This document shows positions 27,560 through 35,749 of a stretch of DNA of 64,000 bases, piece by piece. This DNA is from Bacillota bacterium. Lineage in GTDB: Bacteria > Bacillota > Clostridia > Lachnospirales > Lachnospiraceae. The notes below the pieces were generated by a model. It searched no databases. It was not told the origin of the DNA and saw nothing but the letters and a program-made list of their open reading frames with translations. Both the position numbers and the translations under genes were made by a program. The stretch lies in NCBI GenBank assembly GCA_023414875.1, contig JAEZMV010000015.1, positions 434,001 through 498,000 on the forward strand, given 5' to 3'. Within the stretch, counting starts at the first letter, position 1; every line of letters starts with the position of its first letter.

Positions 27560-27973
27560 TTATTTAATGTTCGTATAAATTCTCTCAAGTAACGATAAAA
27601 AAATTTCTTTCTCTTCCTCAGAAAATCCGTTAAAACATAATTCCTCAATCTCGTCAAATACTCTTGCAACCTCTTCTTCCATAGCTTTGCCTTTATCTGT
27701 TAAACTCACACTTAATGCCCTTTTACCCTCTTCATATACGATAGTTTCTCTCTTTACTAAATCGTTTTTCTCCATGCCGGGTAATATGCTAGTGATTGTA
27801 GCTGGCTCTACGTCACAAGCTTTCGCTAATTCCTTTTGTGTACAACCTTCTAATGATGTTAAGGTTTCTAGTATTTTAGGCTGCCCCGATGATAACCCTA
27901 GTGCACGAAATTGGCCTATACACTTTTTACAATGTGAGTTAAGTGTTCCATTTAACAACTTATGAAATCTCAT
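27560..27973 (-). CDS. MarR family regulator
   Basis: A 137-residue winged-helix repressor: PKILETLTSLEGCTQKELAK, recognition helix CDVEPATITSILPGMEKNDL and a wing with ETIVYEEGKRALSVSLTDKG. Cys residues near the N-terminus (HCKKC) could sense redox state, but this is speculative. SD AAGGAG precedes the ATG. Two abutting perfect palindromes lie just upstream, so it is very probably autoregulated. It is followed by the MFS-esterase-GH127 genes on the same strand and may control them. Confidence 0.92.
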   Translation of the reverse strand: MRFHKLLNGTLNSHCKKCIGQFRALGLSSGQPKILETLTSLEGCTQKELAKACDVEPATITSILPGMEKNDLVKRETIVYEEGKRALSVSLTDKGKAMEEEVARVFDEIEELCFNGFSEEEKEIFLSLLERIYTNIK

Positions 27974-27997
27974 AATTTACTATCTCCTTGAACCAGA

Positions 27998-28021
27998 TTA
28001 GATATCTAATTAGATATCTAA
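27998..28021. promoter_or_regulatory. tandem MarR operator
   Basis: Two perfect 12-bp palindromes TTAGATATCTAA abut at 27998-28009 and 28010-28021, about 25-50 bp upstream of the MarR start. A TTGACA-type -35 box lies at about 28047-28052 on the minus strand. This is a classic MarR-type site, with cooperative binding of two dimers expected. Confidence 0.8.
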
Positions 28022-28053
28022 TTAATGAAACCATGTTTTTTATTACTTGTCAA

Positions 28054-28103
28054 CAAAAAAAGCAAGGCACCCTATTAAATTAATGTATTGGGGCCTTGCT
28101 TTC
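28054..28103 (-). terminator. strong intrinsic terminator after the GH120 gene
   Basis: On the minus strand AAAGCAAGGC pairs with GCCTTGCTTT around a ~24-nt loop and is followed by seven T residues (28054-28060). It lies 94 bp beyond the GH120 stop and insulates it from the MarR promoter. Confidence 0.85.
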
Positions 28104-28196
28104 ATATGGATATATCTTGAGTTATCTAGTAAGATGACCTGGACTAAAAGAAGTACCTATACCAAGGGGTTGAATTAAGTCACCGGTTATAAGCGC

Positions 28197-30242
28197 TTAT
28201 TTAAATGTAAACTCATACTTCTGTTTGCCAGTTACTTGGAATGGCCCTGGAACTGCGCCATTACCACGTGAATTCCCAAAGATATCTGTATCAAAACAGT
28301 AAGGTGTTCCATCGGGTTTTTCAAAAAGCTGTTCGGTTTGGAAGCCAGAACCAAGTATCTTTGTAGTGATAATATCAGCAGCATTCTCGATTAGCATTTC
28401 AGGGTTTATTATGTCAATCACAACTTTTTTAGTTTCCCTGTCGATTGTATATTCAATGCCTGAATTATCAAATAATTTCGCACCCTTTTCCTTTTTGTAG
28501 GCAAGTGCTTTATTGAAGTAAACATTGTTTTCAATATATACTGCAAGGGGATCGGGATTGGAAAGGCTTGCATATAACGGTTTATCCTCATCATCGTTAT
28601 TGTCTGGCTTCTCCGCCTGTGGTTTAGGAGGCTGTCCTTCTGTTTCAAACATTTTACGAATTCTATCCCATGGCTTCTCATCGTCCGGGCCCGGGCAATT
28701 GTTATAAACAGCTGTTCCAACAGGGTAGGTTAAAACTGCGGCTGTGAATGGCGTTACCTCTTCAGGGGTCACTCTATTGTTACCAAAAAACGCTTCCAGA
28801 TAAGGTTCATCGGAACGTGTGTCACCTTTTTCACGAAGAAATACATTATTATAATAACGATCGTCTCCTCCGGTAAATCTGGCCATACCGGCAATTGAGG
28901 TGCTATGAGGGACATGGTAGGGTGTATGTCTGTTCAATTCATTTCCGGTGGATATTGTTCCGGCCAGTAGGTTATGAACTAGTGCGCAGCTGTGACTTAG
29001 CGTCTTAAATGCATGACCGGAAAGCAATATATTATGATCTACCATGGTCGGTCCATGACTTACTTCAACCAATATATCTTCACTGTCATTTCCAAACATA
29101 ATATTATTACAAATGCGTGTTCCCTGCGCCTGCCAATCTAGCCAAACGCCCCTGAATGAGTCGTGAATCACATTGTTTTGAATGATTGTATCAATCGCGG
29201 CATGGAGCTTGATCCCACCAACCTCTGCACCTTCAAATTCTCTCTTATGCCTTATGTGGTGGATATGATTGTTTTCAATCAGACTGAATACGCAGCCTAG
29301 ATGCCCGACAATGCCGGTCTGTCCACAGTTGTATATCAGGTTATTACGAACCACGTGACCACCTATATTATCCTTGTTCCATCCATTATTAACTGCTCTG
29401 AAGATAACTTCCTGCTCTCTTTGATGGCCCATTTTGGTGAAGATATTCGTCCACTCGTTATGACCGGTGCTTTCTTCTTTGCCAAGACTAATGCCACTGC
29501 AACGGGATTCACTAATTGTATTGTTTTCTATAATCCAGCCCTTACTCCAATGAGGTCCGATCAGGCCTTCTTGCAAAGCGGTTGGAGGTGCCCACTGAGT
29601 TGCGGCTTGCTTCATTGTAAAACCACGAACTGTAATGTAGCTTCTACCAGGATTAACAGGCCAGAAGCAGAATCGACGTACATTTATCTCAACATTTCCC
29701 TTTGTAGGGTCTTCACCTTGGAAGTTCGCATAGATAGTGGTATTATAATCGTCTACCTCGGCATACCAAGCATATACAGAAAACTCCGGCTCCAACGAGG
29801 TTTCCGATCTTTTGGGATTACGCACTGCATCGATGGAAACCGATTCGTACATAGCGGGTCCATTCAAGTAAACTTCTCCCAGATGAAAGACTCTGTCTTT
29901 TGTAAAAAGCCAATCCCCATAGATAGCTTCACTATATGGATTAAAATCACCGAAAAATTTATTATCTATTACTGTTCTCCAGACTTCTCCATCTCTCTCC
30001 CACTCGGTAATTACTTCAGCGCCTGTAATAATGACATTTTCTCCTTCTGCTGCCTGATAGGTTATTCGCTTTGCAGAAGTTCCACCGCTTTTAGGGTTGA
30101 CCCACTCGCGGTATATCCCTTCATGGACAGTAATAACGTCTCCGGGTAGTGCAACATAAGCCGCCTTACTGATTGTCAAAAAGGGCTGGTTCTCAGTTCC
30201 GGGGTTTAAATCGCTGCCAGTTTTTTTGATATGGTAATTCAT
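28197..30242 (-). CDS. GH120 beta-xylosidase-like enzyme (right-handed beta-helix)
   Basis: A 681-residue protein with a parallel beta-helix fold. It opens YHIKKTGSDLNPGTENQPF and contains VWYAEVD-like AWYAEVDDYNTTIYANFQG, NVRRFCFWPVNPG, WSKGWIIENN, VGGIKLHAAIDTIIQNNVIH and WLDWQAQGTR. These match, as I recall it, the sequence of Thermoanaerobacterium XylC, the founding GH120 beta-xylosidase, whose catalytic acids lie in the last two motifs. There is no signal peptide, so it would split imported xylo-oligosaccharides. An insertion of ~60 residues rich in D, E and K (near 510-560) is a difference from XylC. The strong SD AGGAGG and its own terminator suggest a single-gene transcript. Confidence 0.87.
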   Translation of the reverse strand: MNYHIKKTGSDLNPGTENQPFLTISKAAYVALPGDVITVHEGIYREWVNPKSGGTSAKRITYQAAEGENVIITGAEVITEWERDGEVWRTVIDNKFFGDFNPYSEAIYGDWLFTKDRVFHLGEVYLNGPAMYESVSIDAVRNPKRSETSLEPEFSVYAWYAEVDDYNTTIYANFQGEDPTKGNVEINVRRFCFWPVNPGRSYITVRGFTMKQAATQWAPPTALQEGLIGPHWSKGWIIENNTISESRCSGISLGKEESTGHNEWTNIFTKMGHQREQEVIFRAVNNGWNKDNIGGHVVRNNLIYNCGQTGIVGHLGCVFSLIENNHIHHIRHKREFEGAEVGGIKLHAAIDTIIQNNVIHDSFRGVWLDWQAQGTRICNNIMFGNDSEDILVEVSHGPTMVDHNILLSGHAFKTLSHSCALVHNLLAGTISTGNELNRHTPYHVPHSTSIAGMARFTGGDDRYYNNVFLREKGDTRSDEPYLEAFFGNNRVTPEEVTPFTAAVLTYPVGTAVYNNCPGPDDEKPWDRIRKMFETEGQPPKPQAEKPDNNDDEDKPLYASLSNPDPLAVYIENNVYFNKALAYKKEKGAKLFDNSGIEYTIDRETKKVVIDIINPEMLIENAADIITTKILGSGFQTEQLFEKPDGTPYCFDTDIFGNSRGNGAVPGPFQVTGKQKYEFTFK

Positions 30243-30390
30243 GATATCCCTCCTCCTAGTTGAATTCTATATCCTTATTCTATATCAGTTCTGAAAGGAA
30301 TCAATGTATAATATGATATAAAGTTTGTATACGCCGATATAATGTGTTCTGCTTCATCTCATTTGTGTTATTTCCTTTTTATATTATTAG

Positions 30391-30468
30391 TTAATCGTTT
30401 AATTGCCTCAATGCCAAGTTGATATATTCCTCATAATATCTTGAAATCGACAAATAATTAATATCCAT
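30391..30468 (-). CDS. possible 25-residue small ORF downstream of rsgA
   Basis: An ATG at 30468, 6 bp after the rsgA stop with AAAGG just upstream, opens a 25-codon frame (starts MDINYLSISRYYEEYINLAL). It could be a translationally coupled small protein or a chance frame. No homologue is recognised. Confidence 0.25.
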   Translation of the reverse strand: MDINYLSISRYYEEYINLALRQLND

Positions 30469-30474
30469 ATACCT

Positions 30475-31554
30475 TTAATACATATCAATATTCTTTATAC
30501 TAGCTTTGATACTCTGTCTATTGTCTTTGCTGCTTTTCATCTGCTTAATTAATTGTTTCTCCTTGAGCTTTTGCTTAACTTCCTTACGTTGCTCAAAATT
30601 TATAATCTCCTTCTGAAGCTTCGACCAGCTTTCCCATCGCCTTTTTTCTAAGGTTCCATTATTTAGAGCCTTCCTGACAGCGCAACCGGGTTCCTTCACA
30701 TGCTGGCAGTCAAAGAAGTGACACTGGGTAACCAATGTCTCAATGTCTCCAAACATAGCTTCCATACCGGCATCTGCTTCCCAAAGAGATAACGAGCGCA
30801 TTCCGGGAGTATCCAGGATCAGTCCACCTTCTGGCAGTAGAAACAGCTCTCTGTGAGTAGTGGTATGCCTTCCTCTGTCGTCATACTCGCGAATTTCCCC
30901 TGTCTTAAGGAGCTCATTGCCTGCCAGATAATTAAGTAGCGTTGATTTTCCAACTCCTGAGGAACCGAGTAGAGCCACAGTTTTACCTGGAGAAAGATAT
31001 TTATATACCTCCGTGATTCCTTCACCTGTAAGGCAACTTATCGCATGTACAGCCACACCCGGAACTGTAGAATATACCATCGATATCTTATCCTCCACAT
31101 TGTCGCAACAATCGGCCTTTGTTAGTACGACGACCGGCATTGCACCGCTTTCCCAAGCTGTAATCATATAACGCTCCAGCCTCTTCATATTAAAATCCTT
31201 ATTGAGTGACTGAATCAAAAATATGATATCCACATTAGCTGCAACAATCTGCTCCTTCAACTCAAGTCCTGCTGCGGCTCTTGAGAATTTTGTCTTCCTG
31301 GTTAATACATAACTGATATGATGTGCTCTTGTATCCTTAGAATATTGCAGTGCAACCCAGTCTCCCACTGCCATCTGTAATCTTTCCTGATCCTTTGATA
31401 TCGGCCTGTTTAGTTGTAGCTCTCCGTCCTCAGTAATCACACGGATGATTTGTCCGTAATCAGCGATGATCCTGCCGGGTAACAAGCCCTCGATTGAGAG
31501 CTTTTTAAATTCATTTTCAAAGTATTCATTCCAACCATAATCTTTAATATTCAT
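30475..31554 (-). CDS. rsgA: ribosome small-subunit-dependent GTPase RsgA
   Basis: A 359-residue circularly permuted GTPase that matures the 30S subunit by releasing assembly factors near the decoding site. It has an N-terminal OB fold (~20-90), then permuted G motifs: G4 VLTKADC, G1 GSSGVGKSTLLN (~200) and G3 DTPGMRSL. A zinc knuckle follows (HFFDCQHVKEPGCAVRKAL). The C-terminal lysine-rich extension (~40 residues) is longer than usual. This is the YjeQ/YloQ family but a second-copy-like type with a long tail; a housekeeping rsgA may exist elsewhere. The start has SD GGAAGG. Confidence 0.93.
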   Translation of the reverse strand: MNIKDYGWNEYFENEFKKLSIEGLLPGRIIADYGQIIRVITEDGELQLNRPISKDQERLQMAVGDWVALQYSKDTRAHHISYVLTRKTKFSRAAAGLELKEQIVAANVDIIFLIQSLNKDFNMKRLERYMITAWESGAMPVVVLTKADCCDNVEDKISMVYSTVPGVAVHAISCLTGEGITEVYKYLSPGKTVALLGSSGVGKSTLLNYLAGNELLKTGEIREYDDRGRHTTTHRELFLLPEGGLILDTPGMRSLSLWEADAGMEAMFGDIETLVTQCHFFDCQHVKEPGCAVRKALNNGTLEKRRWESWSKLQKEIINFEQRKEVKQKLKEKQLIKQMKSSKDNRQSIKASIKNIDMY

Positions 31555-31723
31555 TCATTATTTCCTTCCATACATTTTTTATTGTGTATACATTTGCTAT
31601 CAAGCAGTCATTCATTTTGCTTGACTTCTTCCTTCTTCGCATTATTAACATTAATTTAAATCCGGTAAAACCATGCATATAATTAATTTGCTAAATTCTG
31701 CTATTTTCACTTAATTTAGGGTA

Positions 31724-31755
31724 TAAAAATACCGCAGGCAACGAATCAACTGCGG
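31724..31755 (-). terminator. intrinsic terminator
   Basis: On the minus strand CCGCAG pairs with CTGCGG and TATTTTTAT follows. It lies 75 bp beyond the terminator of the small unit at 31804-32075 and upstream of rsgA, so it acts as a back-up stop or leader attenuator of rsgA. Confidence 0.5.
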
Positions 31756-31803
31756 CTAAATCATGAGATTGAAACACATTCCTACTGTGCGTTATTGAAC
31801 ATA

Positions 31804-31827
31804 CAAAAAACACGCCACCAAGGCGTG
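31804..31827 (-). terminator. intrinsic terminator of the small transcription unit
   Basis: Minus strand: CACGCCTTGGTGGCGTG hairpin (31811-31827) followed by six T residues. It directly abuts the stop codon of the 29-residue micro-ORF. Confidence 0.85.
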
Positions 31828-31917
31828 CTATCTATTACTCTTTATACACGATTCAGGTTGCTCGAAGAAGGTGCAAGGTCTATCACAGATGTCATTAGTC
31901 ATCTTGTACCCTGCCAT
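31828..31917 (-). CDS. 29-residue Cys-containing micro-ORF
   Basis: ATG at 31917, stop TAG at 31828-31830. The peptide begins MAGYKMTNDICDRPCTFFEQ and has three cysteines (positions 11, 15 and 24). It starts 7 nt past the stop of the upstream micro-ORF, has no SD of its own and could be read by coupling. It ends exactly at a terminator. Unknown function; a processed peptide, a toxin-like peptide or an sRNA-embedded frame are all possible. Confidence 0.45.
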   Translation of the reverse strand: MAGYKMTNDICDRPCTFFEQPESCIKSNR

Positions 31918-31924
31918 TATTTAG

Positions 31925-31960
31925 TTAGTTTAATGTTACCTCATTATTTACTTTTGCCAT
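31925..31960 (-). CDS. 11-residue micro-ORF (leader peptide-like)
   Basis: ATG at 31960 with a good SD (AAAGGAG, 10 nt upstream) and codons for MAKVNNEVTLN then TAA. It is the first frame of the small transcript and could be a regulatory leader peptide for the following micro-ORF. Confidence 0.4.
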   Translation of the reverse strand: MAKVNNEVTLN

Positions 31961-32046
31961 AAAACAACAACTCCTTTCGAATCAACCACATCATTTATTA
32001 TGATATGTAGATATCAACAATACATTCATTTACTTACATCATATAA

Positions 32047-32075
32047 ATTCTACCTTGAATTCCACCCATTGTCAA
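32047..32075 (-). promoter_or_regulatory. consensus promoter of the small transcription unit
   Basis: Minus strand TTGACA (32070-32075), 17-nt spacer, TAGAAT (32047-32052). The predicted transcript runs from ~32040 to ~31804, about 240 nt, with an ~80-nt leader before the first micro-ORF. Confidence 0.75.
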
Positions 32076-32244
32076 TAAAAAGTTTACTTCTTCTCCCATA
32101 ACATTATCCCCCCTTTTTTCTGTTAAAGAATACTCGACCCGAGGAGGAATTCCATGTATTCCTCCTATTTAACAATTCCGTCCAACTCTAATTCTTTATG
32201 TTTAAAATGTAGGCTGACATCTCTCAACATTCGCTTCAAAATCC

Positions 32245-32448
32245 CTACTTGTTCTCTGCTATGTAATCCATTCCCCATTGATTCATCGATAATATTACCG
32301 GCATAAATGATTTTCCGAATGCTGTTAATGAATACTCTACAGTCGGAGGTATCTGATTGTATTCTTTTCTTAATATTAAACCATCACGTTCCATCTCCTT
32401 TAGCTGCTGTGTCAGCATCTTTCGGGTAGTTTTCGGAAATAGGCGTAT
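32245..32448 (-). pseudogene. HxlR family regulator remnant (3' half)
   Basis: On the minus strand an open frame reads RLFPKTTRK-MLTQQLKEMERDGLILRK ... PPTVEYSLTAFGKS ... MNQWGMDYIAENK-stop, the winged-helix C-terminal half of HxlR/MarR-type regulators. Upstream it meets an in-frame TAA (32449-32451), and the normal N-terminus (first helices) is missing, so it is a decayed gene. An ATG at 32418 could still give 57 residues. Confidence 0.75.
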
Positions 32449-32495
32449 TTATACCGCACTTCTAATGCAAGCATCAACCACCAATGCGAAATGCA

Positions 32496-32519
32496 AAACG
32501 CACCCAACTGAGTGCGTTT
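32496..32519 (-). terminator. terminator-like hairpin
   Basis: Minus strand AAACGCAC ... GTGCGTTTT, 30 bp after the DUF2268 protease stop. The T-run is short, so it is a modest terminator. Confidence 0.5.
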
Positions 32520-32548
32520 CAAATATTATATACCATCTTCCTTATTTC

Positions 32549-33415
32549 TTAATTAGTAAAATACCCCGACTGTTTTACAATATCTTCTCCATCAATGAAG
32601 GCTTTCGTAACTTCCGTAATCGTTTTACCGGTTTTACGTAGATATGTTTGTACTGCATGGTAACCTACTGCATAGCCGCCACAAAAGGGAATACCTAGAG
32701 CTTCACTTTCAGGAAGCATTGGATGATCACCAAAAATGTACTTTCGTACTTCCATAAATCCTGATACATCAAGATTTTTTCCGACGATTTTACGCGTCTT
32801 TTCCAAATACGTTCCCTCGACTCCTGTCACCCATGGCCCGATAAAGTCTTCGCCATATAAGGCATGCGCAAAACCTTCAGCCATTCCTTCAACCGCCAAA
32901 TACTGGCCTAGTGTAACATTCATAAAGTTCCAGTTTACGTTTGCAAACAGCACATTGTGATGGAACTCATGGGCAATACAAGCAGAGAGCTTAGGGATGT
33001 TTTGCGTGCTAGGAGCAATTATTATCTGAATATATCCGGGCATAGAACCAACACCGGTATATCCTTCACTTTGGGCAAGTTTTACAGGATCACCCAAAAA
33101 GATACCTAACGTAATCACCTCAGGCATATTAATTCCATACTTTTCAAAATCGCTCTCGGCATATTCGATCGCCTTTTGAGCTTGACCCCATGCGTCCACA
33201 GCAATTAACTGATCAAGCATATCTTTAGCAATATGATCTGCTCCCGATAATGCTAAACAGGATAAGGCATCAGGATCGCGAGGCATCCCTGTTCGCTCAA
33301 ACATCGGTGTAAATGGTTGTAAAAATTTCTCATCAAAAAAAGCATCTCGTTCATTGTTAGGTAACAACAACATCTCCGTATAAAGTTTGTCCGTGTCCAA
33401 AATATTAATCTTCAT
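32549..33415 (-). CDS. DUF2268 putative zinc-dependent protease
   Basis: A 288-residue cytoplasmic protein with the zincin motif HEFHHNVLF near 149-157 and a downstream Glu in VEGMAEGFAHALYG, matching DUF2268 predicted metalloproteases (relatives of YjaZ of Bacillus, linked to protein quality control). The ATG at 33415 follows AAGGAG; the computed longer form starts with TTG at 33442. No partner genes: the neighbours are the HxlR remnant and a TetR operon. The substrate is unknown. Confidence 0.85.
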   Translation of the reverse strand: MKINILDTDKLYTEMLLLPNNERDAFFDEKFLQPFTPMFERTGMPRDPDALSCLALSGADHIAKDMLDQLIAVDAWGQAQKAIEYAESDFEKYGINMPEVITLGIFLGDPVKLAQSEGYTGVGSMPGYIQIIIAPSTQNIPKLSACIAHEFHHNVLFANVNWNFMNVTLGQYLAVEGMAEGFAHALYGEDFIGPWVTGVEGTYLEKTRKIVGKNLDVSGFMEVRKYIFGDHPMLPESEALGIPFCGGYAVGYHAVQTYLRKTGKTITEVTKAFIDGEDIVKQSGYFTN

Positions 33416-33698
33416 TTCCTCATACTCCTTAAATTTTTTCAATCACTCATGAAGCATTTAATGATTTCTTATTTAGGATAAACTATTACGTCACGAGAAG
33501 GTCAATAGGTTTATAATAATAATTTTAATTAATCCTTGAACGTAATGAATATGAGTTTATTGCCAGGTTTTGTATAGTTGCGGTATACGGGAGCATATCA
33601 TTGTTCATAATCAATACTTGCAAGCATTGTTATAAATAATTTCGATTACTACACGGTTTAACACTCTGCGACCTTTTCATCGTAGTCGTCTGTAGGGT

Positions 33699-34319
33699 TC
33701 AGAGGCTGTCTCCTCCATGAAACTTTGATACTCCTCTGACTAGAATTTCAACATGGCTTTCAATGAGCATAGCCTGCATTTTCTCATCCTCAAGCTTTTC
33801 CTGTACCAAAGTATTGATAAGACCGAACATAGCGGCTATCAGAAGCATTGCAGCTATTCCTTCATTACGTATATCAAAGACACCGGTATTTTTTCCGGTA
33901 ATTAACACGTTTATCAAGAGTTCTTTGAGTTCGTTTGTTGCAGAATTGTCTTCCCGGAACAGTGATAAGTTCATCCCGCTCAGCATTATGGCCTTGTACT
34001 GCTGACGGTTTTCGAGCATGGCCGTCGCAAATTTTGTAAGCCCCTGTTCAAGGGCAGTCTTGGGCTGCATCTCCTGAAGCTCCAGAGAAGTCATTGAATT
34101 ACATATTCTTTGTATGTTTTCAGCTATTATCAGTTTTACTATTTCATTCTTATCTTTGAAATAGTTGTATATGACCCCCGGCGAGTATTCTATTCTGTCA
34201 GCTATTTTACGAATTGACAGCTTTTCAAAGCCTTCAGCAATAATAATATCACTGGCAGCATCGAAAATTCTCTTCTTAGTCTGTTCTCGCTCCGCAGACC
34301 TTCTTTCCTTTATTCCCAT
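33699..34319 (-). CDS. TetR/AcrR family regulator
   Basis: A 206-residue repressor. The helix-turn-helix is at ~12-60 (KRIFDAASDIIIAEGFEKLS, IRKIADRIEYSPGVIYNYF) with a C-terminal domain of the TetR_C_33/WHG type. Its start lies 1 nt after the stop of the upstream membrane-protein gene, so the two are one operon. The palindrome at 35252-35266 in that operon's promoter is its likely operator. Confidence 0.92.
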   Translation of the reverse strand: MGIKERRSAEREQTKKRIFDAASDIIIAEGFEKLSIRKIADRIEYSPGVIYNYFKDKNEIVKLIIAENIQRICNSMTSLELQEMQPKTALEQGLTKFATAMLENRQQYKAIMLSGMNLSLFREDNSATNELKELLINVLITGKNTGVFDIRNEGIAAMLLIAAMFGLINTLVQEKLEDEKMQAMLIESHVEILVRGVSKFHGGDSL

Positions 34320-34320
34320 G

Positions 34321-35190
34321 TCAAACTTCCTTTTTCATAAATTTAAAATTGATAATAGTAATCATCAAAGCAATTACAGCAAAGGTTCCCATGATAACCA
34401 TCGTTCCAATTCCATTTTCAGTATTAGTTATTTGCAGCATCAAGCCTTTTGAAAAAATTGCCGTCATCATAAATACCAGAAACGCCGGCACTATCGTCCC
34501 AATTACATACGCCTCAGGCTTTTTCCTACAAAGCCTGATACCCATTAGAAATGCCAACGGCAGGACAAAAGCAAGATCTATTGCTTGGGGTACCATTGTT
34601 GTACTCTGTGCAAGATCGGTGGTGGGTATATTATTAAATAATGCAGTAGGCATTATGCTTCCTAGCCAGGTTAATGTCATAAAGGAGGCCGCGGTAATCA
34701 GAAACCCACCCACCAGCTTGTTTGGGTAATTATCCTTGAACAGCTCCTTCACCTTTGTAGCATTAGTTCCTTTGAGTGTTATGAAAAACATATAAAAGCA
34801 TAGACCCATAATGGCTACATAGCATATGTAAAGCCTGTTGTACATTGCATAGAACGTATATATTCCATACGTAAACAAAAGGTAAAGAGTAACTGCCATA
34901 AAAAATAGTCTTGCTTTGAGAATACCTTTTCTTAGAAATACATAGGAAATTAGCAGTGCCGGAAGTGCAAGAAACAGATTGACAATATCATGCGGAATAA
35001 CCTGATATACCTGAGCTACAGTATGCATTTTATAAATGCCTCCGCCGTATATATCTACCACATCACCGTAAATAGTCGTAAAATTAAACTCGTGCTTAAG
35101 GTTGATGGATACAATGCCAATTGTCGTAGCAATAACAACCAATACCGTAATTAAGCCGGCAAAGATGCTGATTGATTTCTTATTCTCCAT
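34321..35190 (-). CDS. polytopic membrane protein of unknown function, cotranscribed with TetR
   Basis: A 289-residue integral membrane protein with about eight transmembrane segments (12-30, 69-86, 92-110, 117-135, 160-180, 204-222, 235-252 and 262-282). I do not recognise the family. It has no ATPase or Walker motif. The start at 35190 (MENKKS) is chosen because the computed ATG at 35259 lies inside the operator palindrome. Placement upstream of, and translationally adjacent to, a TetR gene suggests a stress- or ligand-inducible membrane protein; export is possible but not shown. Confidence 0.8.
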   Translation of the reverse strand: MENKKSISIFAGLITVLVVIATTIGIVSINLKHEFNFTTIYGDVVDIYGGGIYKMHTVAQVYQVIPHDIVNLFLALPALLISYVFLRKGILKARLFFMAVTLYLLFTYGIYTFYAMYNRLYICYVAIMGLCFYMFFITLKGTNATKVKELFKDNYPNKLVGGFLITAASFMTLTWLGSIMPTALFNNIPTTDLAQSTTMVPQAIDLAFVLPLAFLMGIRLCRKKPEAYVIGTIVPAFLVFMMTAIFSKGLMLQITNTENGIGTMVIMGTFAVIALMITIINFKFMKKEV

Positions 35191-35251
35191 ATAGAAGCCC
35201 CTTTCCTTATTAAAAATTAACCCTGTTTTATTTTTATGTAGTATTGCATAT

Positions 35252-35294
35252 CTGAACACTGTTCAGTATATCACCAGCGTTCACTCTTTGTCAA
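35252..35294 (-). promoter_or_regulatory. promoter and palindromic operator of the membrane protein-TetR operon
   Basis: Minus strand TTGACA (35289-35294), 18 nt, TATACT (35265-35270). The perfect 15-bp palindrome CTGAACACTGTTCAG (35252-35266) overlaps the end of the -10 box, a standard autorepression site. Confidence 0.8.
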
Positions 35295-35426
35295 CATAAA
35301 TTCACCCTACCAAAAATACCCTTTGATATGTTCCCACAACACATACCAAAGAGTATAATCAAATCGATGCCGGATTTCACTCGGATTTTCCATGAATGCA
35401 ACCTAAACTTTGTAGTATCTATTTGC

Positions 35427-35711
35427 TTATCCTTTTTTTCTATTTTTATATGCAATTAATGCTATCTTCAAAGAGGAAAAAACACCAACTGCTGCATTTC
35501 CATAAAAAAATCCCATAAATATACCAGCACTTAAATTTCCCCTATGTGATATGAAAATCGAAATAACAAGTCCAACAACACTTGCTAGCGTTGGTATATA
35601 CGTACGAGGAATCGGTAAAACAACTTTTATAATTTGTGTAATAATCAAAACGACCGGTACTGCAATCACTGCATCCCAAAAATTCGTATGAATAATTGGA
35701 AATCTTTCCAT
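35427..35711 (-). CDS. small membrane protein (about three TM segments)
   Basis: A 94-residue hydrophobic protein: amphipathic start MERFPIIHTNFWDAVIAVP, then helices IITQIIKVVLPIP, LASVVGLVISIFI and GIFMGFFYGNAAVG, and a basic tail KNRKKG. It is reminiscent of holin-like small proteins but carries no diagnostic motif. The start at 35711 follows GGGAGG. It is the last gene of DUF421-DUF4363-this gene, about 38 bp after DUF4363, probably one operon. Confidence 0.65.
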   Translation of the reverse strand: MERFPIIHTNFWDAVIAVPVVLIITQIIKVVLPIPRTYIPTLASVVGLVISIFISHRGNLSAGIFMGFFYGNAAVGVFSSLKIALIAYKNRKKG

Positions 35712-35749
35712 AACAACCTCCCATTTCATCCCACTTCCTGATACACTCT

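Noticed and set aside
29301..30149. 282-codon plus-strand frame opposite GH120
   Set aside because: Antisense to a well-supported glycosidase and lacking SD and domain signatures.
31732..32075. Micro-ORF unit as a single frameshifted gene
   Set aside because: The first micro-ORF ends in TAA with its own SD, and the second has an in-frame ATG 7 nt later; joining them would need a rescue with no support. They are treated as two frames.
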